Shown piece after piece: positions 16,349 through 27,364 of a stretch of DNA of 64,000 nucleotides (the first letter of the stretch is position 1; the number at the start of each line of letters is the position of its first letter). The stretch is taken from NCBI GenBank assembly GCA_964432205.1, contig CAYSMK010000009.1:92703-156702 (forward strand), given 5' to 3'. Under the pieces are notes generated by a model. The model was not told the DNA's origin, did no database searches, and saw nothing but the letters and a program-made list of their open reading frames with translations. The position numbers and the translations under genes are program-made. Origin of the DNA: Geomobilibacter sp964432205. GTDB taxonomy: Bacteria > Desulfobacterota > Desulfuromonadia > Geobacterales > DSM-12255.

Positions 16349-17806
16349 ATGAAGATACTGTTTGTGGCATCGGAAATGACTCCGCTCGCTTCGACGGGCG
16401 GGCTTGCCGATGTGATTGGTTCGCTTCCCAGGGAGTTAAAGATGCTCGGCCATGACGTCCGGGTGATCATGCCGTGCTACCGGACGTTGAACCGTCTGGA
16501 ACTGCCGATCCGCAAGGCGAGGAAGAGCATCGAGGTTCTCAGCGGTTCCAGTTCATACAAGGGGTTCCTCCGACAGACGACGATCGACGATATTACGGTG
16601 TATCTGCTTGAAAGCCGTGATTTTTTTGACCGCGATCACCTCTATGGTCCTCCGGGAGGGGATTACCCGGATAACCACCGCCGTTTCGCTTTTTTCTGTC
16701 GTGGCGTACTCGATATGCTGAAACGGATGGATTTCCGGCCGGACATCCTCCACTGCCACGATTGGCAGACGGCCCTGCTGCCCATCATTCTCCGCTACGA
16801 ACACCACAGCGATCCGTTCTTTGCCGGGATGGCCACCCTCTTCACCATCCACAACCTGGCCTTCCAGGGGATCTTTCCCCGGGCTGCCCTTGAGGAGATG
16901 GGACTTGACAAGACCTGTTACCGGATCGAACGTCTGGAGTTCTTCGGCCAGGTGAACCTGATGAAGGGGGCGCTCCTGACCGCCAACCTCCTGAATACGG
17001 TTTCCCCCACCTACCGCAACGAGATTCTGACCCCGGAGCTGGGGTGCGGCCTGGACGGGGTGCTGCGTTCCCGTCGGGACGACCTGATCGGGGTGCTTAA
17101 CGGCATCGACACGGTGCGGTGGGACCCGGCCACCGATAGGGCGCTGGCAAAGAATTACACCGCCAGCTCCCTCGCCGCCCGGCAGCTCAACAAGCAGCGG
17201 CTGCAGAAGCAGTTGGGGCTAGCCGTTGACCCGAACATCCCCCTGGTCGGCATCGTTTCCCGCTTGGCGGAACAGAAGGGATTCGACCTGATTGTCGAGA
17301 CTCTTCCCCGCATCGCAGCGGAAAACATCCAGTTGGCACTACTCGGGGAGGGTGACGATCGTTATGTCCGGGAATTTGCCTCCCTTGCCCAGTCTGAGGG
17401 GAAGAAGATCTCCCTTTCGCTGGGGTACAATCCAGCCCTGGCGGCAGGCATCTTTGCCGGTGCCGACATCTTTCTCATGCCGTCCCGTTTTGAACCGTGT
17501 GGCCTGGCGCAGATGGTTGCTCTCCGGTACGGTGCCGTGCCGGTGGTCCATAAGGTAGGCGGGTTGGCGGATACCATCAGCGATGAGCGTTGCGGAGCGA
17601 AGGAGCCAAACGGCTTCACCTTTGACGACTATACCGCGACCGCCCTTTGGGAGGCGCTCCAGAGGGCAGTAGCGACATTTGGCGACAAGAGCTGCTGGCG
17701 GCGCATGGTGCGTAACGGCATGCGCCATAATTTTTCATGGGCCAGCTCCAGTCGACAGTATGACGACCTGTATCGGCGGTGTCTGGTGAAGAAACGGGGG
17801 TACTGA
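16349..17806 (+). CDS. glgA: Glycogen synthase (GT5)
   Basis: A 485-residue GT5 glycosyltransferase that extends alpha-1,4-glucan from ADP-glucose (sometimes UDP-glucose). The N-terminal loop normally reads KTGGLADV but here is STGGLADV (15-22). The usual Lys contacts the nucleotide sugar, so the substitution is notable, although Ser occurs in some GT5 enzymes. HCHDWQTALLP, GIVSRLAEQKGFDLI and RFEPCGLAQMVALRYG (donor site, catalytic Glu) are present. AGAGG upstream supports the ATG at 16349. The stop overlaps the start of a 51-residue gene. Confidence 0.95.
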   Translation: MKILFVASEMTPLASTGGLADVIGSLPRELKMLGHDVRVIMPCYRTLNRLELPIRKARKSIEVLSGSSSYKGFLRQTTIDDITVYLLESRDFFDRDHLYGPPGGDYPDNHRRFAFFCRGVLDMLKRMDFRPDILHCHDWQTALLPIILRYEHHSDPFFAGMATLFTIHNLAFQGIFPRAALEEMGLDKTCYRIERLEFFGQVNLMKGALLTANLLNTVSPTYRNEILTPELGCGLDGVLRSRRDDLIGVLNGIDTVRWDPATDRALAKNYTASSLAARQLNKQRLQKQLGLAVDPNIPLVGIVSRLAEQKGFDLIVETLPRIAAENIQLALLGEGDDRYVREFASLAQSEGKKISLSLGYNPALAAGIFAGADIFLMPSRFEPCGLAQMVALRYGAVPVVHKVGGLADTISDERCGAKEPNGFTFDDYTATALWEALQRAVATFGDKSCWRRMVRNGMRHNFSWASSSRQYDDLYRRCLVKKRGY

Positions 17807-17961
17807 TGGGGGACCAGGAGCCGGAGAGCGAATTGACCCAATTGGCCCGGGAGGTGCGGAAGCTGGTGGAGGAGAATCGCACGTTTCTGGACCGGATCAT
17901 GGACGATGACTTCGAGCCGGAGGACGACGGGGAGTCCGGGGGAGATCTGCCGGTCGGTTGA
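17806..17961 (+). CDS. Small acidic protein overlapping the glgA stop
   Basis: A 51-residue, strongly acidic protein starting at an ATG that shares one base with the glgA TGA (TGATG), which points to translational coupling. It is predicted to be helical in the first ~30 residues (SELTQLAREVRKLVEENRTF) with a disordered Asp/Glu/Gly tail. No known domain was recognised. It is possibly an accessory or regulatory partner of glycogen synthase, but only the coupling supports this. It ends seven bases from the convergent histidine kinase. Confidence 0.6.
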   Translation: MGDQEPESELTQLAREVRKLVEENRTFLDRIMDDDFEPEDDGESGGDLPVG

Positions 17962-17968
17962 GTCCCGG

Positions 17969-19645
<1,677 letters not shown>

Positions 19646-19677
19646 ATAGGATTCTTTAATTAATTAAATTTTTCTCT

Positions 19678-19705
19678 ATTATAACTTTCTGTTGCATTTC
19701 GTCAA
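19678..19705 (-). promoter_or_regulatory. Near-consensus sigma70 promoter for the haem kinase
   Basis: Minus strand TTGACG (19705-19700), 16-base spacer, perfect TATAAT (19683-19678), followed by an AT-rich leader containing TTAATTAATTAA just before the ATG at 19645. Confidence 0.75.
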
Positions 19706-19788
19706 TGTAGTCTCCATCATCATGCGTACCAAGCCGATGCGAGCGTTCATGACGCACGGATTCACCATATCTGCACGGAAGGATCAAC

Positions 19789-22700
19789 ATGAAGCGCAAC
19801 AGAGTTGCCCCGGGGTATTTCCCCTTTTCCATACAGCTCCGCCGGTCCGTCTGGGACACTCTTTCTCTCGGGCCGGCAGCAACCGCCATTCAAGACGGAA
19901 AGTTGCCGCCGGTCATGTTCTACCGGGAACTGGCCGCCCGCCTCTCGCGGCAGCCGGGCCGCACCGGGCAGCCGGTCCAGGCGGGCATGCTCGGTCTCTA
20001 TTCCCTGCAGTTGCGGATATTCCGGGTGGTTATCGACCGCTACACCGGGGAACAGCACCCCGGCATCCTGGAGCAGGCGCTGGCCGCTGCCGGTTTCTCC
20101 TGCGACTCGTCCGACCTCTTCGTTGTGGCGGAGCGGTTTGCCTCCCTCTTTCCCGGTACCGACCTCCTGTTCGGGGACCGTGCCGATGCGACTGCCTGGC
20201 TTGCCGAGGACAGTGCCGATCACGCCAGGAAGAAGGCGATTGCGGCCGAGCTGCTGCTGCTCAGGCTGGCAACCGAGAACCGGGCGCTTGATCCGTTCCG
20301 CGACCTCCTTGACGACAATGAACTGGCGGCCGGCAGTCGCTATCCGCAGGCAGTGGCTGGTGTGGAGCGGCAACTGGCCAAGTCGCCAGTGGTGGCTCCG
20401 TTCAACCTGACCCTGCCGGAATTGCTCCGCCTCCCCTTGAAGGCGGCACCAACTTCCCTGTACGACCAGTTGGAGTACATTCGGGAAAACTGGCGCGCAA
20501 TCCTGCCGGATGAGCTGCTGACCGAGATTCTCTCGTCCTTTGCACTGGTCCGTGAGGAAAGCCGCATCTTTGCTCCCCGCGGCGAGCCTGGAGGGGCGTC
20601 GGTCCTCGAGTTCGGCCGGGCCGGCGGGACCGGCGTAAACGACTATTATCCCGAGCCCGAGCGTTTTTCGGCGGATACGGACTGGATGCCCAATGTGGTC
20701 CTTCTGGCCAAAATGGTCTATGTCTGGCTGGGGCAGCTGTCGAAACAGCATGGCCAAGAGATCACGCGGCTCGACCAGATCCCCGACGCGGAACTGGACC
20801 GGCTGGCTCGCTGGGGGGTCACCGGCCTCTGGCTGATCGGCCTCTGGGAGCGTTCGCCGGCCTCGCAGCGGATCAAGCAGATGTGCGGCAATCCGGAGGC
20901 GATCTCGTCCGCCTACTCACTGTTCGACTACGCCATTGCCCACGATCTCGGGGGAGAAGAGGCCCTCTGGAACCTGCGGGAGCGGGCACTCAAACGGGGA
21001 ATCCGGCTGGCCAGCGACATGGTGCCCAACCATACCGGCATCTATTCCAAGTGGACCGTGGAGCACCCGGACTGGTTCGTCCAGCTGGACTATCCGCCGT
21101 ACCCGGCCTACCAGTTCAACGGCCCGGATCTCTCCTCCTCGCCCGAGGTGAGCCTCCATATCGAGGATGGCTACTGGGAGCGACGGGATGCGGCCGTGGT
21201 CTTCAAGCACTATGGCCACCGCGACGGCCGGACCCGCTACATCTACCACGGCAACGACGGCACCAGCACGCCGTGGAACGACACGGCCCAGCTCAACTAC
21301 CTGAATCCCGAGGTGCGGGAGGCGGTGATTCGTACCATCCTCCATGTTGCCCGGATGTTCCCCATCATCCGTTTCGATGCGGCCATGACCCTGGCCAAGA
21401 AGCACTACCAGCGCCTCTGGTTCCCCCAGCCCGGTCACGGTGGGGTGCCGTCCCGGGGGGAGCACGGTCTGACCCGGGAGCAGTTCGATGCGGCCATGCC
21501 CGAAGAGTTCTGGCGCCAGGTGGTGGACCGGGTGGCGGCCGAGGCGTCAGACACCCTGCTCCTGGCCGAGGCATTCTGGCTGATGGAAGGGTACTTCGTC
21601 CGGACCCTGGGGATGCATCGGGTCTACAACAGTGCCTTCATGAACATGCTGAAGATGGAAGAGAACGCCAAGTACCGGCAAACCGTTAAGAACGTCATGG
21701 AGTTCAACCCCCAGGTGCTGCAGCGGTTCGTCAACTTCATGAACAATCCGGACGAGAAGACCGCGGTCGAGCAGTTCGGCAAGGAGAGCAAGTACCTCGG
21801 CGCCTGCGTCCTGCTGGTGACCATGCCGGGGCTCCCGATGATCGGCCATGGCCAGGTGGAGGGGTTCCACGAGAAGTACGGCATGGAATACAAGAAGGCC
21901 TACTGGGACGAACCGGTGGACGAACACCTGGTGCGGGAGCACGAACGGAGGATCTTCCCGCTGATGCGGCGGCGCTGGCTCTTTTCCGGTGCCGACAGTT
22001 TCGTGTTCTATGACTTCTGGAGCGGCTCCCACGTCAACGAAGATGTCTTCGCCTACTCGAACCGGGCCGGCGAGCAGCGGGCCGTCATCGTCTACCACAA
22101 CAGATTTGCTTCCACCTCCGGCTGGATCAGGAACTCCACCTCCTTTGCGGTAAAGAGCGGATCGGGCGATATGGAACTGCGCCGGACGACCCTTGGCGAC
22201 GCGCTCTCGTTCAAGGGGGATGGCCGTCACTACTACCTGTTCCGTGATTATGCCAGTAACCTTGAGTATATCCGCAACGGCCGCGAGCTGTGCGAGCAGG
22301 GGCTGTTCGTGGAGATGGAGGCGTACGAATACCATGCCTTCCTCGACTTCAGGGAGATCTGGGACGACGAGTTCGGCACCTGGGGAAAACTGTGCCACCA
22401 ACTCAACGGCCGGCCGGCCCCCAGCCTGGACGAGGAGGTGAAACAGGTTCGTTACGCCGACCTCATCGACCGGCTGCGGGGGCTTGGCGACCGGCACAGC
22501 GGGCTCCTTGCCGGGGCCTTCGGTGAACTGCCGGCAAAGAGCCTGGACAAGGCGAAGCATGCGTTCTGTGCCGACCTCGGCGAGTTCCTGGCTGCCCTGG
22601 CAGCCAGCGCCGGGCTGACGGAAGATCCGCAGCCGATCCTGAACGCAATTGCCAAAGAGCTGGACTTCCTGGAAAGTCTGGTTGCCGAACCGTCCGCGGG

Positions 22701-23292
22701 CGGGGAGATGGAGCCGGTTGCGACGCTGACCGGTTACACTGCCCGACTTCTGGCGTTTTCCTGGCTTTGTCTGCACCGGGCGGGCGAACTCTTCGGTGAG
22801 AAGGGGAATGACGGCGCCTCTGCTGACCTGGCGCACCGTTTTGGCCTGTTCCGTCCGCTGGAAGAAGCGCTGCACGCCGAGGCCGGCGAGGGGGTTGATC
22901 CTCTGGCGGCGCTGGATGTGCCATCCCTGGCGGCACTGTTTGCAGCTCTCCTGCGTTGGCAGGGGGCGCCGGTGATCGCGCCGGAACCGGGGGAATCCCA
23001 ACTGGCCGAACTGCTCTCCGACAGGGATGTGGCAACCTTCATCGGCCGTCACGAGAGCGGCGGGTATGAGTGGTTCGTCAAAGAGCGTTGGGACCTGCTG
23101 GTGAGCTGGCTGTACCTCGCTGCCCTGGCAGTACTGGCCGGCACGGCGAAAAATGGCACCGTTCCTGTCGCACGGCGAAAGGCATTGCTGAAGAGCGCGT
23201 CAACTCTTGCAGCACGGGCGGCAACGGCCGGCTACCGCGTGGATCGATTCCTAAGACTGGGCATACACAACACAACAGGAGGTAAACGATGA
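19789..23292 (+). CDS. Large GH13-like alpha-amylase family protein
   Basis: A 1167-residue cytoplasmic protein with a GH13-type (beta/alpha)8 barrel in its middle (~320-750) and long N- and C-terminal regions I cannot assign. GH13 regions are recognisable: ASDMVPNHTG (region I, ~407-416), IIRFDAAM with putative nucleophile D530, LLAEAFW with acid E594, and FMNNPDEKTA with D655 in place of the common NHD. AAGGATC precedes the ATG at 19789. It is probably an alpha-glucan hydrolase or transferase in glycogen turnover, given glgA and GH57 nearby. The 3' end overlaps the rhodanese gene by ATGA, so the two are co-translated. Confidence 0.8.
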   Translation: MKRNRVAPGYFPFSIQLRRSVWDTLSLGPAATAIQDGKLPPVMFYRELAARLSRQPGRTGQPVQAGMLGLYSLQLRIFRVVIDRYTGEQHPGILEQALAAAGFSCDSSDLFVVAERFASLFPGTDLLFGDRADATAWLAEDSADHARKKAIAAELLLLRLATENRALDPFRDLLDDNELAAGSRYPQAVAGVERQLAKSPVVAPFNLTLPELLRLPLKAAPTSLYDQLEYIRENWRAILPDELLTEILSSFALVREESRIFAPRGEPGGASVLEFGRAGGTGVNDYYPEPERFSADTDWMPNVVLLAKMVYVWLGQLSKQHGQEITRLDQIPDAELDRLARWGVTGLWLIGLWERSPASQRIKQMCGNPEAISSAYSLFDYAIAHDLGGEEALWNLRERALKRGIRLASDMVPNHTGIYSKWTVEHPDWFVQLDYPPYPAYQFNGPDLSSSPEVSLHIEDGYWERRDAAVVFKHYGHRDGRTRYIYHGNDGTSTPWNDTAQLNYLNPEVREAVIRTILHVARMFPIIRFDAAMTLAKKHYQRLWFPQPGHGGVPSRGEHGLTREQFDAAMPEEFWRQVVDRVAAEASDTLLLAEAFWLMEGYFVRTLGMHRVYNSAFMNMLKMEENAKYRQTVKNVMEFNPQVLQRFVNFMNNPDEKTAVEQFGKESKYLGACVLLVTMPGLPMIGHGQVEGFHEKYGMEYKKAYWDEPVDEHLVREHERRIFPLMRRRWLFSGADSFVFYDFWSGSHVNEDVFAYSNRAGEQRAVIVYHNRFASTSGWIRNSTSFAVKSGSGDMELRRTTLGDALSFKGDGRHYYLFRDYASNLEYIRNGRELCEQGLFVEMEAYEYHAFLDFREIWDDEFGTWGKLCHQLNGRPAPSLDEEVKQVRYADLIDRLRGLGDRHSGLLAGAFGELPAKSLDKAKHAFCADLGEFLAALAASAGLTEDPQPILNAIAKELDFLESLVAEPSAGGEMEPVATLTGYTARLLAFSWLCLHRAGELFGEKGNDGASADLAHRFGLFRPLEEALHAEAGEGVDPLAALDVPSLAALFAALLRWQGAPVIAPEPGESQLAELLSDRDVATFIGRHESGGYEWFVKERWDLLVSWLYLAALAVLAGTAKNGTVPVARRKALLKSASTLAARAATAGYRVDRFLRLGIHNTTGGKR

Positions 23293-23765
23293 TGGGTAGC
23301 GTGGTGCGGTATCTGTTGAACGGAGCAGTACTCCTCATGGTGCTGATGTCAGGCGCCAATGCCGGTGCGGCCGAGAAGGAAAAGCCCCAAACCCCGGTTG
23401 TGCTCAAGGGGGGAAAGGTGATCGATGCTGCGGGGGCCAAAGCGCTTGTGGATGGCAAGTCGGCGCTCTTCTTCGACATGCGGTCGGCCGTGAATTACGG
23501 CAAGGGGCACATTCCCGGGGCAACGCCGTTGCCGTACAAGGAAAAGAGCGATTTCAGCGCCGACTTCGATGCCTCGATGGACACGTTCGATCTCGCCAAA
23601 CTGCCGGCTGACAAGAAGAAGAAAATGGTCTTTTACAGCGACGGCCCGACGGGGTGGAAGTCGTACAAGGCTGCGGCGCTGACCATAAAGGCCGGCTACA
23701 AGAATGTCATGTGGTTCCGTGACGGCCTTGCCAGCTGGCAGGCAGCGAAACATCCCGTCGAGTAG
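23289..23765 (+). CDS. Secreted rhodanese-like protein lacking the catalytic Cys
   Basis: A 158-residue rhodanese-fold protein with a signal peptide (about 1-28, ending near GAAEKE), so exported. The fold markers are present (LFFDMRSAVNYGKGHIPGA, the C-terminal GYKNVMWFRDGLASW). The active loop reads VFYSDGPTGWKS, with Ser and Gly/Trp where active rhodaneses have Cys residues. It is therefore probably a non-catalytic binding or sensor protein. A strong AGGAGGT (23277-23283) inside the GH13-like gene serves its ATG (23289, or 23292 directly after), with a 4-base overlap. Confidence 0.85.
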   Translation: MMGSVVRYLLNGAVLLMVLMSGANAGAAEKEKPQTPVVLKGGKVIDAAGAKALVDGKSALFFDMRSAVNYGKGHIPGATPLPYKEKSDFSADFDASMDTFDLAKLPADKKKKMVFYSDGPTGWKSYKAAALTIKAGYKNVMWFRDGLASWQAAKHPVE

Positions 23766-23809
23766 GGGCTTGCCGAGGAAAGTACCTGCTGTCTCCCGGA
23801 GGAGAGCAC

Positions 23810-25921
23810 ATGACGCGGCGCTTGGCTGACATATCCATCAGGAGCAAAATGCTGCTCCTGATCGCACTGATACTGCTGCTGATAGGTGGACTCATTGTCA
23901 CGGGGATCATGGGGGTGACCACCATGAACCGTATCCATGCGGCAGGTGAGCAGATCGAGGCACAGGTTTCCTCCGTGCAGATGATCCTGCGGGGGCTGGC
24001 CGAAACCGTCGTGGTGCCGGATACTCCCGAGACCCTCGCATTGGCCCGTGACGGTCTCAACCAGTTTGACGCCATCCTGGGCAGGCTGACCGGCGATGAC
24101 ACCCTCGCCGCTATCCGCGCCGATGAACTCCGGGAGATCGCGCCCCCCTGGGGAAAGCTGCGCAAGGAGATCCAGGCATTCCTTGCCATCGGCCGGTATT
24201 CGCCTGATGACGTCACGGTAATGGTCGCCTATGGCAAGATTTCCGCTGACGCTTCGCTTCTCCTCCGCAAGCTGACGATGATTCATAAGACCATGTCGGT
24301 CCAGCTCAATGCCGCCCTGCAGCGGGTTTATCTCCTCTTTGCAGCCGGGGCAGCCGCCATGGTCGTTCTTGCCGTCCTGTTGCTCTATGCCGTGCACCGT
24401 GCCTTTGTTACCCCTCTGGTGTTCCTGGCCGGTGCTGCCGAACGGATAGCCGACGGTGATCTCGGCGTGGAGGTCCCGGTCACGCGGGGTGACGAGTTGG
24501 GGATTCTGGCCGCTGCCTTTGCCAAGATGACCGCCACGCTCCGCGGAACGGTCCGGCGGGTTTTGGCCATCAGGGGAGACATGGCAAGGATTACCGACTC
24601 CATGGCCACGGTGACCGGGGCGGTGCGGGATGCGGTCCAGATTCAGCGGCACGCCGTTGACGAAACCACCAGTTCGCTGATGGAGCTGGATACTGCGGTC
24701 GGCCAGATTGGCGGGAGCGCGGCCGAACTGATGGAGCTGTCGATCTGTTCTTCGGCTATTGCTACGGAGATGAGCAGCACGGTCGAGGACGTGGCCGGCA
24801 ATGCCGCCCTGTTCCACGAGCGGGCCGAGCGGACGGTGCACGATGTGGAGGTGGTCATCGATGCCGGCAGCGCGGTTGCCGACAGTGTCGAGAAACTGGG
24901 CCGCTTTGCCGAGACGACCACCGCCTCGGTGCTGGAGATGTCGGCAACGGTCCGGGAGATAGAGCTGAATGCCAGCGAATCGGTCTCCCTGGCCAAACAG
25001 GTTTCCCATGAAGCGCTGGTTATCGGCATTGAAACCCTGCGTGAGGCACTGGCGGGGATCGCCGACATCGAGCAGGCCATGGGGGACCTGCACCAGGCGG
25101 TGCGCAACCTCGGCAATAAATCAGACGAAATCGGCAGGATCGTTACGGTCATCGACGAGGTTGCTTCCGAGACCGGGCTTCTGGCACTCAATGCCGCCAT
25201 TCTCGCCGCCCAGGCAGGCAGCGCCGGCAAAGGGTTTTCGGTGGTGGCCGAGGAGATCGGCCAGCTCGCCGAACGTACCTCGGGTTCGACGCGTGAGATT
25301 GCCGACCTGGTGGCGCAGGTTCAACAGGAATCCCATGAAAACATGACCAAGGCCGAGAGCAGTGCCAAGGCTGTCAACCGGGGGATGGCCCTCGTCAGCC
25401 GGGTGAGTGATGCGCTGAACAACATCAACCGCACCGCGCAGCTATCCACCGACAAGGCGACCATGATCCTGCGGGCCACCTCGGAAGAGGTTGTTACGGT
25501 CCAGAATCTTTCCGAGTCTCTCCAGGACCTGCGGGAACAGATCGGCAGAATATCGCAGACCATGGCGGCGCAACGGCAGACCAATTCCTCGGTGCAGCAG
25601 GCCCTGGACGCCTTCATGTCGATTGCCAGGGAGATCAAGGTAGCCACCTTCCAGCAGCAGCAGACCAGCCAACAGGTCGCCGAGGTCTCCCAGAACATCG
25701 CCGTCCAGAGCAGGGAAATCCGCGCCGCTATTGCCGAACAGCACGAAAGGACCGCCAGGATTGTCGCCCTCATGGGGAATGTGACGGCGTCTACCGAAGT
25801 GGTCAATGGATCAGCGACGGAGATGGAGCGAAGTCTTGCCGTCCTGACTGGGGAAACGGCGTCACTTCATGCCGAGCTGAAGCATTTCCGGGACACCCAG
25901 GAATCCGAAATGAATCGCTGA
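23810..25921 (+). CDS. Methyl-accepting chemotaxis protein
   Basis: A 703-residue transmembrane chemoreceptor. TM1 ~13-36, periplasmic ligand domain ~37-188 (helical, no haem motif), TM2 ~190-210, HAMP ~210-265, then a long coiled-coil signalling domain. The hairpin tip region IDEVASETGLLALNAAILAA and the following GKGFSVVAEEIGQLAERT match the CheA/CheW contact site of MCPs. CCGGAGGAGAG precedes the ATG. It follows the rhodanese by 44 bases and may be co-transcribed with it. The ligand is unknown. Confidence 0.93.
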   Translation: MTRRLADISIRSKMLLLIALILLLIGGLIVTGIMGVTTMNRIHAAGEQIEAQVSSVQMILRGLAETVVVPDTPETLALARDGLNQFDAILGRLTGDDTLAAIRADELREIAPPWGKLRKEIQAFLAIGRYSPDDVTVMVAYGKISADASLLLRKLTMIHKTMSVQLNAALQRVYLLFAAGAAAMVVLAVLLLYAVHRAFVTPLVFLAGAAERIADGDLGVEVPVTRGDELGILAAAFAKMTATLRGTVRRVLAIRGDMARITDSMATVTGAVRDAVQIQRHAVDETTSSLMELDTAVGQIGGSAAELMELSICSSAIATEMSSTVEDVAGNAALFHERAERTVHDVEVVIDAGSAVADSVEKLGRFAETTTASVLEMSATVREIELNASESVSLAKQVSHEALVIGIETLREALAGIADIEQAMGDLHQAVRNLGNKSDEIGRIVTVIDEVASETGLLALNAAILAAQAGSAGKGFSVVAEEIGQLAERTSGSTREIADLVAQVQQESHENMTKAESSAKAVNRGMALVSRVSDALNNINRTAQLSTDKATMILRATSEEVVTVQNLSESLQDLREQIGRISQTMAAQRQTNSSVQQALDAFMSIAREIKVATFQQQQTSQQVAEVSQNIAVQSREIRAAIAEQHERTARIVALMGNVTASTEVVNGSATEMERSLAVLTGETASLHAELKHFRDTQESEMNR

Positions 25922-26017
25922 GAGCCATGGAATTGCTCTGGTCAACCTTCTTGCCATCTGTTATAAGGGCAGGGACGACCCGACCATCCGTGACCAACGC
26001 AGGCAAAGGAGTTTGAT

Positions 26018-27004
26018 GTGCGACGTGCAGTGAACATGGTGTCGATCGGTCTCGTAATGTTGACAGGCTTCGGGTGTGCCCAGAACTACTACAATGTCCC
26101 GAGGGAGTCGTACGAAAAGAAGGTTCGGGTGCTGGGGGTGGCACCGATCCTGGTGGATGCTGAATCCGATATCCGTCACCCGGAAAAGGGGGCCATCGTC
26201 TCCCTCATCAAAGAGGCAAACCGGAAGAACGAGAAGGAGTTGGTGGCGCTCCTCAAGGATACGGGCTCCTATTTTTCCGTCCGGCTGCTGGATGAGAATC
26301 CGGAGCAGCTGTTTACCGGCCTGGGTGCCCGGCGGGAGCGGCGTGACGACGGCGGCGTGCTCTACAACAAGTACTTTTTTCGGCCCGACGCCCTGCAGGG
26401 GCTCGTCGACCGGCACAAGGTGGATGCGGTCATGATGGTGACCGTGAGTGGCCTGACCCGCCAGGACAAGTTCTATTCCAGCAATCTGCTCTCCTATCTT
26501 GGCGGGGAGTACAACTTCCTGACGTTCTCCGCCCAGGTTCTCGACCGGGACGGTGCCGTGCTCTGGGAATATCCAAATTTCCGCCAGCGGATTATCAGCT
26601 ACCCGGCGTTCATGGCCCTTCAGTATCCCGACTTTGACGAGGCCAGGGCCAATGTCGCCGACGAGGTCGAGGTGAAGTTCAAGACCGTGGCCGGCATCGG
26701 CCGCGCCCTGGCCAAGAGCGAAGAATCGCGTCTGCAGCCGAAGGCGTCGGTGTCGACCCTCTACCGCGACCTGTTCGACGCCATGGTGTCGCTGATGGGG
26801 AATGGCCGGTCGTCGGAGCAGAAAGAGAAGACGGCAGCAGCCCAACCCGTTGCAGTGTCACCGGCAGTCTCCGCGCCGGCCGTATCGTCACCGGCTCACG
26901 CAGCCCCGCTGGCGGCACCCGTTTCTGCCCCGGTCGCACCCGTTGTCGAGCAGCCGCAGGCGATCGCCCCGCCGGGAGCGATTCAGGAGCTGCCGGTCAA
27001 GTAG
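26018..27004 (+). CDS. Putative outer-membrane lipoprotein, unknown function
   Basis: A 328-residue protein whose N-terminus has a lipobox-like LTGFGC (C20), so probably lipid-anchored. The GTG start at 26018 is preceded by AAAGGAG; an overlapping ATG two bases earlier hits a stop after five codons. The body (~35-265) has alternating beta and helical segments with no family I can name. The last ~60 residues are a low-complexity Ala/Pro/Val linker, which may reach through the periplasm or peptidoglycan. A bidirectional terminator follows directly. Confidence 0.75.
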   Translation: MRRAVNMVSIGLVMLTGFGCAQNYYNVPRESYEKKVRVLGVAPILVDAESDIRHPEKGAIVSLIKEANRKNEKELVALLKDTGSYFSVRLLDENPEQLFTGLGARRERRDDGGVLYNKYFFRPDALQGLVDRHKVDAVMMVTVSGLTRQDKFYSSNLLSYLGGEYNFLTFSAQVLDRDGAVLWEYPNFRQRIISYPAFMALQYPDFDEARANVADEVEVKFKTVAGIGRALAKSEESRLQPKASVSTLYRDLFDAMVSLMGNGRSSEQKEKTAAAQPVAVSPAVSAPAVSSPAHAAPLAAPVSAPVAPVVEQPQAIAPPGAIQELPVK

Positions 27005-27028
27005 GACGGTGCGCTTAAGTACCAAGGA

Positions 27029-27062
27029 AAAGGCCCGGCCGACAGTTGTCGACCGGGCCTTT
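27029..27062. terminator. Bidirectional terminator between convergent units
   Basis: A 16-base stem with one mismatch (27029-27044 with 27047-27062). Only short A and T runs flank it, so strength is uncertain. It lies between the lipoprotein gene (+) and the toxin gene (-). Confidence 0.75.
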
Positions 27063-27088
27063 ATGTTTCTGAACCGAACAGGCTCTCT

Positions 27089-27364
27089 TCAATACACCGC
27101 ATCGTGATCCCCCACATTTACCGGGATGATCTCCTGATCGTTGATCAGAAACTCCAGGGTGATGCGATAGGAGAGATTGATGGAAACGGAGTGGAGGCCG
27201 GTCAGTCTCCCTGCCAGGGGATGCAGACGCAGTGAGGGATGGAACGGGTTCGCCTCCAGCAGTTGCAGGGTTTTCAGGTACTGCCTTTCAAGCTCGGGAT
27301 GACGTTTGAGAAAGCGACGGGCGCGCTTTTCGTACTGTTCGGTAAATACCAGCGACCAGGTCAT
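27089..27364 (-). CDS. RelE/ParE-family toxin
   Basis: A 91-residue protein with the RelE/ParE/YafQ-like pattern: an N-terminal beta strand (WSLVFTEQYEKRARRFLKRH), two helices, then LHPLAGRLTGLHSVSINLSYRITLEF and a C-terminal GDHDAVY strand end typical of mRNA-interferase-type plasmid-stabilisation toxins. The start at 27364 overlaps the antitoxin stop by ATGA, the usual antitoxin-first operon order. mRNA cleavage is family-based inference. Confidence 0.88.
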   Translation of the reverse strand: MTWSLVFTEQYEKRARRFLKRHPELERQYLKTLQLLEANPFHPSLRLHPLAGRLTGLHSVSINLSYRITLEFLINDQEIIPVNVGDHDAVY

